DNA from: Streptomyces sp. NBC_00582
GTDB lineage: Bacteria > Actinomycetota > Actinomycetes > Streptomycetales > Streptomycetaceae
DNA: 64,000 nucleotides
Direction of reading: 5' to 3'
NCBI RefSeq assembly: GCF_036345155.1
Contig: NZ_CP107772.1
Location: forward strand, 2,914,001 to 2,978,000
Shown here: positions 49,215-57,530 of the stretch, piece after piece
How the letters are laid out: each line of letters starts with the position of its first letter
How positions within the stretch are numbered: position 1 is the stretch's first letter
Made by a program: the position numbers and the translations under genes
Notes under the pieces: model-generated
The model's input: the letters and a program-made list of their open reading frames with translations, nothing else
The model's database searches: none
Told to the model about the DNA's origin: nothing

Positions 49215-51557
49215 ATGACGTCTGCCCGCCCCGCCCCTGTCACGCCCACGGCCACCTACCGGCTCCAGCTCCAGCCCGCGTTCCCGTTCGCGGCCGCGGC
49301 GGCGGCCGTGCCGTATCTGGCCTCGCTCGGTGTGTCGCATCTGCATCTGTCGCCGGTCCTGGAGGCCGTGCCGGGCTCGCTCCACGGCTACGACGTGGTG
49401 GACCACGCGCGCGTGCGCGAGGAACTGGGCGGCGAGGAGGGGCTGCGGGCGCTGGCGGGCACCGCGCGCGAGCACGGGCTCGGGCTGGTCGTGGACATCG
49501 TGCCGAACCACATGGCGATAGCGCCGCGCCACAACCGCGCCCTGTGGGAGGTGCTGCGGGAGGGTCCCGAGTCGCCGTACGCGCGCTGGTTCGACATCGA
49601 CTGGGAGGCGCAGGGCGGACAGCTCCTCGTCCCGCTGCTCGGCGGGCCGGTCGGCGAGGAGCTGGAGCGGCTGCGGGTCGACGGCGGGGTGCTGCGCTAC
49701 TACGACCACGTCCTGCCGTTGCGGGAGGGGACCGCGGGGCTGCCGCTGCCCGAGCTCCTGGACGCCCAGTGGTACCGGCCGGTGTGGTGGCGGCTGGCCC
49801 GTACCGAGCTGAACTACCGGCGGTTCTTCAGCATCTCGGAGCTGATCGGGGTGCGGGTGGAGGACCCGGAGGTCTTCGAGGCCACCCACGGCACGATCCT
49901 GCGGCTGCTGCACGAGGGCGTGCTGGACGGGCTGCGGATCGATCACCCGGACGGCCTCGCCGACCCCGACGGCTATCTGGAGCGGCTGCACGAGGCCACC
50001 GGCGGCCGCTGGACCGTCGTGGAGAAGATCCTCGCGGACGAGGAGCGGCTGCCGGACTCCTGGCCCGTCGCCGGCACCACCGGCTACGACGCCCTGCGCC
50101 GCGTCGACGGCCTCTTCACCGATCCCGCGGGGGCCCGGGAGCTGCTGGGGCTGTACCGGCGCTTCGCGGCCCCGCAGACCGACCGCGGCGGCGACTGGGC
50201 GGCGACCGCGCGGCGGGCGGCGTACGCGGTGCTGTCGCACGAGCTGGCGGCCGAGCTGGACCGGCTGACCCGGCTGGCGTCCCGGATCTGCGCGAGCGCC
50301 CCGGATCCCGCGCTGCGCGACCGGGCGCCCTGGGCGCTGCGCACGGCGCTGGTGGAGCTGCTGGTCCGGATGGAGGTCTACCGGCCGTACGTCTCGGGCG
50401 ACGCGGCGGCCGTGGTCACCGCCGAGGCGGCCGAGGAGGCCCGGCAGGCGTTCACGGTGCCCCAGGAGGCGGGCGCCGTCGACGTGGTGCGGGCGCTGGT
50501 GCTCGGCGGCGAGGGGCCGCCGCGCGCGGAGTTCCGGGCCCGGTTCGCGCAGACGGCGTCCGCGCTGCGCGCCAAGGCCGTGGAGGACACGGCGTTCTAC
50601 CGGTACGTCCCGCTGCTCGCGGCGAACGAGGTGGGCGGTGAGCCGGGCCGCCCCGGGGTGGCCCCGGAGGAGTTCCACGCGTACTGCGCGCGCGTGCAGC
50701 GCGACTGGCCGGCGACCGGGACGGTCGTGTCGACGCACGACACCAAGCGCAGCGCCGACGTACGGGCCGCGCTGGCCGTGCTCAGCGAGTGCCCGGAGCG
50801 CTGGGCGGAGGTCCTGGAGCGGGTCACGCGCGCGGAGGCGGAGGTGCCGGACGGTCAGCTCGCGTGGGCGGCCTGGCAGACGGTGTTCGGGCTCGGCCCG
50901 GCGGCCCCGGAGCGGGTGGGCGAGGCGCTGCTCAAGCACGCGCGCGAGGCGGGCCTGTACACGAGCTGGACCGAGCAGGAGCCGCCGTACGAGGAGGCGG
51001 TGGCCGCGTTCGTCGCGGCGGGCCCGTGCGGGGCGCCCGGCGAGCGCGTGGCGGAGCTGCGCCGTGCGCTGGAGCCGCACGTCCGGGCCAATGTGCTCGG
51101 CGCGGCCCTGGTGCATCTGACGATGCCGGGGGTGCCGGACGTCTACCAGGGCACGGAGGACGAGTACCGCGCCCTGGTGGACCCGGACAACCGTCGCCCC
51201 GTACGGTTCCCGCCCGGCGATCCGGGCCCCAAGGCGGCGCTGACCCGGGCCGCGCTGCTGCTGCGCCGGCGCCGGCCCGAGCTCTTCGGGGCCGCGGCGG
51301 CCTACGAGCCGTTGACGGCCGAGGGCCCGGCCGCGGAGCACTGCCTGGCGTTCGCGCGCTCGGGCGGGACCGTCACGGCGGTGACCCGGCTGTCGCTGCG
51401 GCTGGCGCGGGCGGGCGGCTGGCGGGAGACCCGGCTTCCGCTGCCGCAGGGGCGGTGGGCCGACGTCCTGACGCCGGGGCGGTGGTTCGAGGGGCACGCG
51501 CGCGTGGCGGAACTCTTCGCGGAGCTGCCGGTGGCGCTGCTGGAGCGCGCGCGGTGA
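49215..51557 (+). CDS. treY: Malto-oligosyltrehalose synthase (780 aa)
   Basis: A GH13_26 enzyme that turns the reducing end of maltodextrins into an alpha,alpha-1,1 (trehalose) linkage. It starts TATYRLQLQPAFPF; region I is GLVVDIVPNHMA, region II LDGLRIDHPDGLADP with the nucleophile Asp, region III VVEKIL with the acid Glu and region IV STHDTKRSADVRA. The C-terminal part has MPGVPDVYQGTE. The product is cleaved by TreZ at 55682-57427. A GC-rich stem in the 30-60 bp after the stop may be its terminator. Confidence 0.95.
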   Translation: MTSARPAPVTPTATYRLQLQPAFPFAAAAAAVPYLASLGVSHLHLSPVLEAVPGSLHGYDVVDHARVREELGGEEGLRALAGTAREHGLGLVVDIVPNHMAIAPRHNRALWEVLREGPESPYARWFDIDWEAQGGQLLVPLLGGPVGEELERLRVDGGVLRYYDHVLPLREGTAGLPLPELLDAQWYRPVWWRLARTELNYRRFFSISELIGVRVEDPEVFEATHGTILRLLHEGVLDGLRIDHPDGLADPDGYLERLHEATGGRWTVVEKILADEERLPDSWPVAGTTGYDALRRVDGLFTDPAGARELLGLYRRFAAPQTDRGGDWAATARRAAYAVLSHELAAELDRLTRLASRICASAPDPALRDRAPWALRTALVELLVRMEVYRPYVSGDAAAVVTAEAAEEARQAFTVPQEAGAVDVVRALVLGGEGPPRAEFRARFAQTASALRAKAVEDTAFYRYVPLLAANEVGGEPGRPGVAPEEFHAYCARVQRDWPATGTVVSTHDTKRSADVRAALAVLSECPERWAEVLERVTRAEAEVPDGQLAWAAWQTVFGLGPAAPERVGEALLKHAREAGLYTSWTEQEPPYEEAVAAFVAAGPCGAPGERVAELRRALEPHVRANVLGAALVHLTMPGVPDVYQGTEDEYRALVDPDNRRPVRFPPGDPGPKAALTRAALLLRRRRPELFGAAAAYEPLTAEGPAAEHCLAFARSGGTVTAVTRLSLRLARAGGWRETRLPLPQGRWADVLTPGRWFEGHARVAELFAELPVALLERAR

Positions 51558-51693
51558 CGCGGCGGGAGGGGCCCGTCGGCGCGCGCTTCCGGGCGCCCCC
51601 CGAAGGCGCCCCGGGGGCTCCCCTGGGCATTCTTGACAGTTCACAGAGTCCGTGGGGTACTGCGGAGAGCGAAGCCGGTCGGACCAGACGGGG

Positions 51694-52944
51694 GTGAGTC
51701 TCCTGCCGGTGCTGCGCTACCCCACGGTGCCCGAACTGACGTCTCGTGCCCGTGCTCTGACGGTACGTCATGCCGGTCTGTGCGCCCTGCGGCAGGTGGG
51801 ACTGTCCCGCGCGGGCCGTCCGCTGCATCTGCTGTCCGTGGGGCGGGCGCGGCGGGCCGTGCTGGTCGTCGCGGGCGCCCACGCCAACGAGCCCACCGGC
51901 GGCCCCACCCTGCTGTCCCTGGCCGAACGGGTGCTCCACGAGCGGGAGTTGCGCAGCGGCACCTCCTGGCACTTCCTGCTGTGCGCCGACCCGGACGGGG
52001 CGAGTCTGCACGTCACCCCCGCGCCGCGCAGTCTGCTGGAGTACCACCTGGGGTTCTTCCGGCCCGCGGGTCCCGAGCAGCCGGAGTGGTCGCCCGCCGT
52101 GCTGCCGCCCGACCGGCTGCCGCCCGAGACCCGCGTGCTGACCCGGGTCATCGACGAGCTTCGGCCCTACCTCCAGGTGACCCTGCACGGCACGGATCTG
52201 GGCGGCAGCTGGGTGCAGCTCACCAGGGACATCCCGGGGCTCGCCGAGCCGTTCGCGAAGTCCGCGGCGCGGTTGCACATCCCCGTCGAGACGGGCGCCT
52301 CGGACGCCGCGGGCTGGCCGGCCTCGGGGCCGGGGGTGCGGGTGATGCCGGACGCCGACGCGGGCGCGGCGTATCCGAGCATGCCGGACGACGCACGGCA
52401 CAGCACCTGGTACCACGCGCATCGCTACGGCGGTCTGACGGCGGTGGTGGAGGTGCCGATGTGGGCGAGCGACCTGGTGGACGACTCCGCCCCGCATCCG
52501 GCGCCGGCCGCGGCGATCCGGCGCCTCGCGGAACGGCTGCTGCGGGACGCGCGGGAGGTGGAGCGGGTGCTCGCCGAGGCGCTGCCGCGTCTGGAGGGCG
52601 TGGACGGGCCGCTGCTGCGGGCGGCGCGGTGGGGGCTGGAGCTGGTGCCGGGCCTGGCCGCGGACTGGACCCACACCCCGCCGGCCGACACGACGAGGGC
52701 GTACGTGGGCAGCGTGGACGCCTTCGCCCGGCGGCTGCCGCTGAGGGCGGCGGCGATGCTGTGGCGGGTGCTGCAGGAGAGCGAGGACCACGCCGCCCCG
52801 CGGCTGGAACAGCTCGTCGAGACGTGGAGCGACGCGTTCGCCGTGCGCTTCGGCGCCCGCTGGGTGCCGCTGGAACACCAGGTCGAGCACCAGAGCCGCA
52901 CGGTCGTCGCAGCGGCCCTGCACGCCCGCGAGGGGGCGGCGTGA
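51694..52944 (+). CDS. M14-family zinc carboxypeptidase-like protein A (416 aa)
   Basis: The zinc ligands of the M14 family are His63 and Glu66 (GAHANEPTGG) and His165 (VTLHGTDLG), with the catalytic Glu253 in VVEVPMW. No signal peptide or membrane segment is present, so it is probably cytoplasmic. It starts at GTG 51694 (VSLLPVLRYPTVPEL); an ATG 42 bp earlier would add a weakly conserved extension. It is a clear paralogue of the convergent gene at 53454-54833; both begin LRYPTV(P/D)EL and share HANEP(T/V)GG and (L/F)QxxLHGxDxGG. Substrate and role unknown. Confidence 0.85.
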   Translation: MSLLPVLRYPTVPELTSRARALTVRHAGLCALRQVGLSRAGRPLHLLSVGRARRAVLVVAGAHANEPTGGPTLLSLAERVLHERELRSGTSWHFLLCADPDGASLHVTPAPRSLLEYHLGFFRPAGPEQPEWSPAVLPPDRLPPETRVLTRVIDELRPYLQVTLHGTDLGGSWVQLTRDIPGLAEPFAKSAARLHIPVETGASDAAGWPASGPGVRVMPDADAGAAYPSMPDDARHSTWYHAHRYGGLTAVVEVPMWASDLVDDSAPHPAPAAAIRRLAERLLRDAREVERVLAEALPRLEGVDGPLLRAARWGLELVPGLAADWTHTPPADTTRAYVGSVDAFARRLPLRAAAMLWRVLQESEDHAAPRLEQLVETWSDAFAVRFGARWVPLEHQVEHQSRTVVAAALHAREGAA

Positions 52945-52945
52945 G

Positions 52946-52963
52946 GGCACGCGCGCGTGTGCC
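52946..52963. terminator. Possible bidirectional terminator between M14 gene A and the SSI gene
   Basis: GGCACGCG-CG-CGTGTGCC forms an 8-bp stem with one mismatch in the 51-bp gap between convergent genes. It includes one copy of the CACGCGCGCGTG palindrome, so it may have another function. Confidence 0.4.
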
Positions 52964-52995
52964 GTGGCGCCGCCCCCTGCCTGAGTCGTGCCGGG

Positions 52996-53457
52996 TCAGG
53001 CCCCGGGTGCGGCCGCCGCGTCCGCGTCGTCCAGGGCGAACACGGCGCCCGTCCGGGCCTGCATCTCGCAGGCGTTCGAGAAGGTCTCGGTGTACGAGAC
53101 GGGACGGCCGTTCCACTGGCCGCTCGCGCGGGCCGTCACCGGGGCGTAGACGAGGGTGCAGACGGTGTCCCGGGCGGCGGGGAGGGCGCGCAGGTCGCCG
53201 TTGACCGCGGTGAGCTGGTCGCAGGCCTCGGCGGCGCGGCGGTGGCCCTCGGGCGGGCCGCACAGCAGCAGGGTGCCGCGGGTGCCGTCGGAGGGGGCGG
53301 TGTCCCGGGTGACGGAGAGCTGGAGCCAGTTGCCGGGCTGGGGGTCCTGGGAGAGCGCCTGGGCCGGTGCGGCGCCCGCGGCGAGGAGGAGGGCGGCCGC
53401 GGCCGGCAGCAGGGCGCGGCGCAGGGGTGCCGGGGCGAGGGGGTGCGAGTGTCTCAT
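52996..53457 (-). CDS. Streptomyces subtilisin inhibitor-like protease inhibitor (153 aa)
   Basis: A Sec signal (LLPAAAALLLAAGAAPAQA) precedes a 115-residue SSI domain. Four Cys (66, 79, 100, 130) match the two SSI disulfides; the second pair has the same 30-residue spacing as C71-C101 of SSI. Aligning that Cys places Leu102 at P1 (VC-T-L-VYAPV), predicting inhibition of subtilisin- or chymotrypsin-like proteases rather than trypsin. The ATG overlaps the stop of the upstream M14 gene (ATGA), so the exported inhibitor is translationally coupled to a presumably cytoplasmic peptidase-like protein. Confidence 0.9.
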   Translation of the reverse strand: MRHSHPLAPAPLRRALLPAAAALLLAAGAAPAQALSQDPQPGNWLQLSVTRDTAPSDGTRGTLLLCGPPEGHRRAAEACDQLTAVNGDLRALPAARDTVCTLVYAPVTARASGQWNGRPVSYTETFSNACEMQARTGAVFALDDADAAAAPGA

Positions 53458-54833
53458 TCCCGGTGCATCGGCACGGCGGCCTGGGTTCCCCAGTCCGGCT
53501 CACCCGAACGCGTGGGCCGGCGGGGCCGACCGGCCAGTTCGAACGCGGCGAGCACCACCCGGGCCTGGTACTCCACCTGGCGTGCGACGGGGATCCAGCG
53601 GGCCTGGCAGTCGTCCCGGTAGGCCTCGCAGCACCGGTCGATCAGCGCGTCCAGCTCGGGCAGCACCCCGGCCGGGTCGCCGTCGGCGCCGGTGACGAGC
53701 TGGTGCAGCAGGCCCGCCGTGCGGACGGCGATGCGCCGGCCGGCGATGCGCAGGGCGGTCAGATGGGCGGTGCTGAGCGGGGGAAGGGGGCGTCCGGGGT
53801 CGGGGGTGTCGGGGTCCCAGGCGTCGGCGAGTCCGGGGCAGACCAGCAGGTAGTCGTCGACGGGCGCGAGCAGCCGGTCCGTCTCGGGGGTCCCGGCGAG
53901 CCGGGGCCGCACGCGGGCGAGGATGTCCCGCAGCACACGGGTGTCGTGGCGCAGGGCGCCGCTCACGGCCCGCAGCGCCGCGTCCCGGTCGGCGGGCGGG
54001 GAGCCGTCCGCCACGGCGGCCACACCCCACATGGGCGCCTCGACGACCGCGGTGACCGTGCCGTGGCGATGCGGGTGGTACCAGGTCGACTCGACGGCGG
54101 CCTCGGTGATGGCGGCGGCCAGATCCCGCGGGCGCGGCGGCGGGATCCGGTAGACGGCGGGTCCCAGGCCGGGCCAGTACAGGGTGTCGTAGGGGCCGAG
54201 TTCGCGCGGGATGCCGAGCCGGGCGGCGGCGTGGGCCACGCGCCGGTCGAGGCCGGGCAGGTCCCGGGTGAGTTCGACGAAGCCGCCGCCGACGTCGACG
54301 CCGTGCAGCGAGCACTGGAAGAAAGGTTTCAGTTCGTCCTGGAGGCGGAGCAGCGCCCGGGTCTCCGGGAGTGCGGCGGCGGCCGCCCCGTCGGGCAGCC
54401 ACTCGGGCTGTTCGAGGAAGCCGGGGCGGAAGAAGTGCCGGAAGTACCGGCCGAGGGTGTAGGGGCCGGTCAGCCAGCCCTCGTTGCGGCGCAGGCCGTC
54501 GGGGTCGAGGCAGAGCAGCAGGTTCCAGGTGGCGTCGGCGCCCTCGGTGAGCCGGGGGTCGGCGAGGGCGCGTTCGGCCAGCCGCAGGACGGTGGCGCCG
54601 CCGACGGGTTCGTTGGCGTGGGGTCCGGCGACGACGAGGGCCTGGCGGGCGCCCCGGCCGACGGAGAGCAGCCACAGCGGGGTGCCCGCGCGGGAGACCC
54701 CCACCCGGCGGAGCCGGGCGTCGCGGGGACGGCGGGCGACGAGCGCGGCGGCGCGGGCCGCGAGCTCGTCCACGGTCGGGTAGCGGAGGAGTGGCGGCAG
54801 GGCACACCTCCAGGGCGGGCGCCGTCGGTTCAC
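53454..54833 (-). CDS. M14-family zinc carboxypeptidase-like protein B (459 aa)
   Basis: Paralogue of M14 protein A. The zinc ligands are His72 and Glu75 (GPHANEPVGG) and the His of CSLHGVDVGG; the catalytic Glu is in VVEAPMW. No export signal is seen. The GTG at 54833 is used, but GGAGG stands 6 nt before a CTG that would start the conserved LPPLLRYPTV segment, so the first 10 residues are doubtful. It has longer C-terminal Cys- and Arg-containing sequence than protein A and is followed by the SSI gene with an ATGA overlap. Confidence 0.84.
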   Translation of the reverse strand: MNRRRPPWRCALPPLLRYPTVDELAARAAALVARRPRDARLRRVGVSRAGTPLWLLSVGRGARQALVVAGPHANEPVGGATVLRLAERALADPRLTEGADATWNLLLCLDPDGLRRNEGWLTGPYTLGRYFRHFFRPGFLEQPEWLPDGAAAAALPETRALLRLQDELKPFFQCSLHGVDVGGGFVELTRDLPGLDRRVAHAAARLGIPRELGPYDTLYWPGLGPAVYRIPPPRPRDLAAAITEAAVESTWYHPHRHGTVTAVVEAPMWGVAAVADGSPPADRDAALRAVSGALRHDTRVLRDILARVRPRLAGTPETDRLLAPVDDYLLVCPGLADAWDPDTPDPGRPLPPLSTAHLTALRIAGRRIAVRTAGLLHQLVTGADGDPAGVLPELDALIDRCCEAYRDDCQARWIPVARQVEYQARVVLAAFELAGRPRRPTRSGEPDWGTQAAVPMHRE

Positions 54834-54956
54834 CGGGCGTATCCGGTGTACGCACCCTGAGTCATGGCGCGGGGGTACGTCAACACCGCCGTAACCGGTC
54901 CTACGGGGGCAAGCCGGCCGCGCCGGACCCGCGCGGACGGCGGGCGACGGCGCGGC

Positions 54957-55508
54957 TCAGGTCGCGCTGAGGCGGAACACGACCTTCCCGAAGGACACCT
55001 GGTCGCCCTCGCGGACGACGGCCGCGCCGATGACCCGGCGGCCGTTGACGGTGGTGCCGTTGGTGGAGCCGAGGTCGCGCAGCACCCACATGCCGCCCTG
55101 GCGGGTGAGTTCGGCGTGCACCCGCGAGACGCTCTCGTGGGTCAGCCGCAGCCCGTTGACGGGGTCGCGGCCGATGCGCAGGGCGTGTTCGGTGCCGGGG
55201 TGCGGCAGCAGCAGCTTGGGCAGCCGCTCGGCCTGCCAGGCCCGGCGCAGCCGAACGGTGAACCCGGAGACGGCCTCGACGGAGCCGAACACGACGCGTG
55301 AGAAGCGGCTCTCCTTGGGCAGGTCCGCGGTGAGCGCCGCCAGTTCGTCGGAGCGGCGGGCGGCGAGCGCGAGTTCCATCCGCCGGATGAACGTGTCGTG
55401 CGACAGGCGGCCCATGGCGACGCCGTCACGCAGCACCTTCAGCGCCCTGTCGCGCTCCGCGTCGGACAACCGCGCGGGGTACGGGTTCACCTCGAAAGAC
55501 GACGTCAC
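54957..55508 (-). CDS. DUF1707 and FHA domain protein (183 aa)
   Basis: Residues about 9-62 are a DUF1707 domain (YPARLSDAERDRALKVLRDGVAMGRLSHDTFIRRMELAL). Residues about 105-178 are a forkhead-associated domain (LRIGRDPVNGLRL, HESVSRVHAELT, LRDLGSTNGTTVNGRRV) with the Arg, Ser and Asn residues used to bind phosphothreonine. It probably reads Ser/Thr kinase phosphorylation; no kinase gene is in the window. The GTG at 55508 is the start. It is divergent from treZ. Confidence 0.9.
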   Translation of the reverse strand: MTSSFEVNPYPARLSDAERDRALKVLRDGVAMGRLSHDTFIRRMELALAARRSDELAALTADLPKESRFSRVVFGSVEAVSGFTVRLRRAWQAERLPKLLLPHPGTEHALRIGRDPVNGLRLTHESVSRVHAELTRQGGMWVLRDLGSTNGTTVNGRRVIGAAVVREGDQVSFGKVVFRLSAT

Positions 55509-55681
55509 GCAGGTGATTGTCGGTCAGTGAACCCCGGGTGTCCAGGAAACGCGGAAACGCTCGCACGCGCGCGTGGCCGACGACACCCCCCGCGCCGGGG
55601 TGTTGCCCCGGTGGACGGACCCCGTTTGGAGCACGATGGACCCGGCTACATCACGGTGAGCAGACGTAAGGGGAACCGTCC

Positions 55682-57427
55682 GTGCAGTTCGAGGTGTGGG
55701 CACCACAGGCCGGCCGGGTGACGCTGGAGTGCGACGGCGTCACGCGCGCGCTCCGGCCCGATCCGGAGCGGTCCGGCTGGTGGACGGGCGAGGCCGAGGC
55801 CGTCGACGGCACCCGGTACGGCTTCGCGGTGGACGACGGTCCGGTCCGCCCCGACCCGCGCTCGCGCCGTCAGCCCGACGGGCCCGACGGGCTCAGCGCC
55901 GTCGTGGACCAGGACCGCTACGACTGGCGTGTCCCGTGGCCCGGGCGGCCGCTGCCGGGCGCGGTCCTCTACGAGCTGCACGTGGGCACGTTCACCGCCG
56001 AGGGCACCCTGGACGCGGCCGCCGGACGTCTGGACCATCTCGCGCGACTGGGCGTCACCCACGTCGAGTTGATGCCGCTGTGCCCGTTCCCGGGCCGGCA
56101 CGGCTGGGGGTACGACGGGGTCTCGCCGTGGGCGGTGCACGAGCCGTACGGCGGTCCCGAGGCGCTGAAGCGGTTCGTCGACCGGGCGCACGGGCTCGGG
56201 CTGGGTGTCGTCCTGGACGTGGTGCACAACCACCTGGGCCCGTCGGGCAATTATCTGCCCGAGTTCGGTCCGTACTTCACCGAGCGGCATCACACGCCCT
56301 GGGGCGCGGCCGTCAACCTGGACGCGCCGGGCTCGGACGAGGTGCGGGCGTATCTGGTGGGCAGTGCGCTGGCCTGGCTGCGGGACTACCGGCTCGACGG
56401 GCTGCGGCTGGACGCGGTGCACGCCCTCGCCGACACGCGCGCGTGCCACTTCCTGGAGGAGCTGTCGACGGCGGTGGACGCGCTCGCCGCCGACACGGGC
56501 CGGCCGCTGTTCCTGATCGCCGAGTCCGACCTCAACGACCCGCGGCTGATCACGCCCCGCCGCGAGGGCGGGCTCGGGCTGCACGCCCAGTGGAACGACG
56601 ACTTCCACCACGCGCTGCACACCGCGCTCACCGGTGAGTCGCAGGGCTACTACGCCGACTTCGCGCGTGATCCGTTCGCCGCGCTCAGCAGGACCCTGAC
56701 CGGTGGCTACTTCCACGACGGCGGGTACTCCGGCTTCCGGGGCCGGCGCCACGGGCGCCCGCTCGACCGCGCCCGGGTCCCCGCGCACCGGCTGCTGGGC
56801 TACACGCAGACCCACGACCAGATCGGCAACCGCGCCCAGGGCGACCGGCTCGCGGCGGTCCTCTCGCCCGGGCTGCTGGCCTGCGCGGCGGCGCTGACGC
56901 TGACCGCTCCGTTCACGCCGATGCTGTTCATGGGCGAGGAGTGGGCGGCGGGCACGCCGTGGCAGTACTTCACCGACCACACCGATCCCGAACTCGCCGA
57001 GGCCGTACGGCGGGGCAGGCGGCGGGAGTTCGCGGCGCACGGGTGGGCCGAGGAGGACGTACCGGACCCGCAGGACCCGGCGACCCGGGACCGCTCCTGT
57101 CTGGACTGGTCCGAGCCGCAGCGCGAGCCCCACGCGCGCGTGCTGGCCTGGTACCGCGAGCTGATCGCCCTGCGGCACGCCCAGCCGGACCTCACCGATC
57201 CCGACCTCGCGGACATCAGGGTCGCCCAGGACGCCGGGGCCGGCTGGCTCGCCTTCCGGCGTGGGGACGTGCGGGTGGCGGTGAACCTGGGCCCGGGCCC
57301 GGCGGCGATCCCGATGGGGCCGCGGCCGGCGCGGGTGCTGGCCGCGTGGGAGCCGGTTTCCGTCCCGGGGGCGGACGGGGTGCTGGAGGTGCCCGGGGAG
57401 TCGTGCGTGGTGCTGTCGCAGGAGTGA
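55682..57427 (+). CDS. treZ: Malto-oligosyltrehalose trehalohydrolase (581 aa)
   Basis: It releases free trehalose from the TreY product. An N-terminal beta-sandwich (QFEVWAPQAGRVTLECDG) precedes the GH13_10 barrel: GVVLDVVHNHLGPSGNY (region I), DGLRLDAVHAL with the nucleophile Asp (II), FLIAESDLNDPR with the acid Glu (III) and YTQTHDQIGNRAQGDR (IV), then LFMGEEWAAGTPWQYFTDH. The start is GTG 55682. It is separated from treY by four genes, unlike the contiguous treXYZ seen in many actinobacteria. Confidence 0.95.
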   Translation: MQFEVWAPQAGRVTLECDGVTRALRPDPERSGWWTGEAEAVDGTRYGFAVDDGPVRPDPRSRRQPDGPDGLSAVVDQDRYDWRVPWPGRPLPGAVLYELHVGTFTAEGTLDAAAGRLDHLARLGVTHVELMPLCPFPGRHGWGYDGVSPWAVHEPYGGPEALKRFVDRAHGLGLGVVLDVVHNHLGPSGNYLPEFGPYFTERHHTPWGAAVNLDAPGSDEVRAYLVGSALAWLRDYRLDGLRLDAVHALADTRACHFLEELSTAVDALAADTGRPLFLIAESDLNDPRLITPRREGGLGLHAQWNDDFHHALHTALTGESQGYYADFARDPFAALSRTLTGGYFHDGGYSGFRGRRHGRPLDRARVPAHRLLGYTQTHDQIGNRAQGDRLAAVLSPGLLACAAALTLTAPFTPMLFMGEEWAAGTPWQYFTDHTDPELAEAVRRGRRREFAAHGWAEEDVPDPQDPATRDRSCLDWSEPQREPHARVLAWYRELIALRHAQPDLTDPDLADIRVAQDAGAGWLAFRRGDVRVAVNLGPGPAAIPMGPRPARVLAAWEPVSVPGADGVLEVPGESCVVLSQE

Positions 57428-57480
57428 GGGCGTGCGAGGTCCGGGGTGGTGGGTGCTGTCCGGGTGCCGGGTGCGCGGTC

Positions 57481-57530
57481 GTCGTGGCTGGTCGCGCAGT
57501 TCCCCGCGCCCCTTTCGGGGCGCCCCTACT
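57481..57530. terminator. Streptomyces-type intergenic repeat with terminator hairpin
   Basis: The sequence GGCTGGTCGCGCAGTTCC followed by CCGCGCCCC is, from memory, a common intergenic repeat in Streptomyces genomes. It contains the hairpin GCGCCCC-TTTC-GGGGCGC (57506-57523), between the convergent treZ and phosphotransferase genes, and probably ends transcription in both directions. Confidence 0.65.

Noticed and set aside
46827..51644. 1,605-residue minus-strand frame opposite glgX and treY
   Set aside because: Arg/His/Pro-rich antisense image of two well-supported glycosidase genes; no motif of its own.
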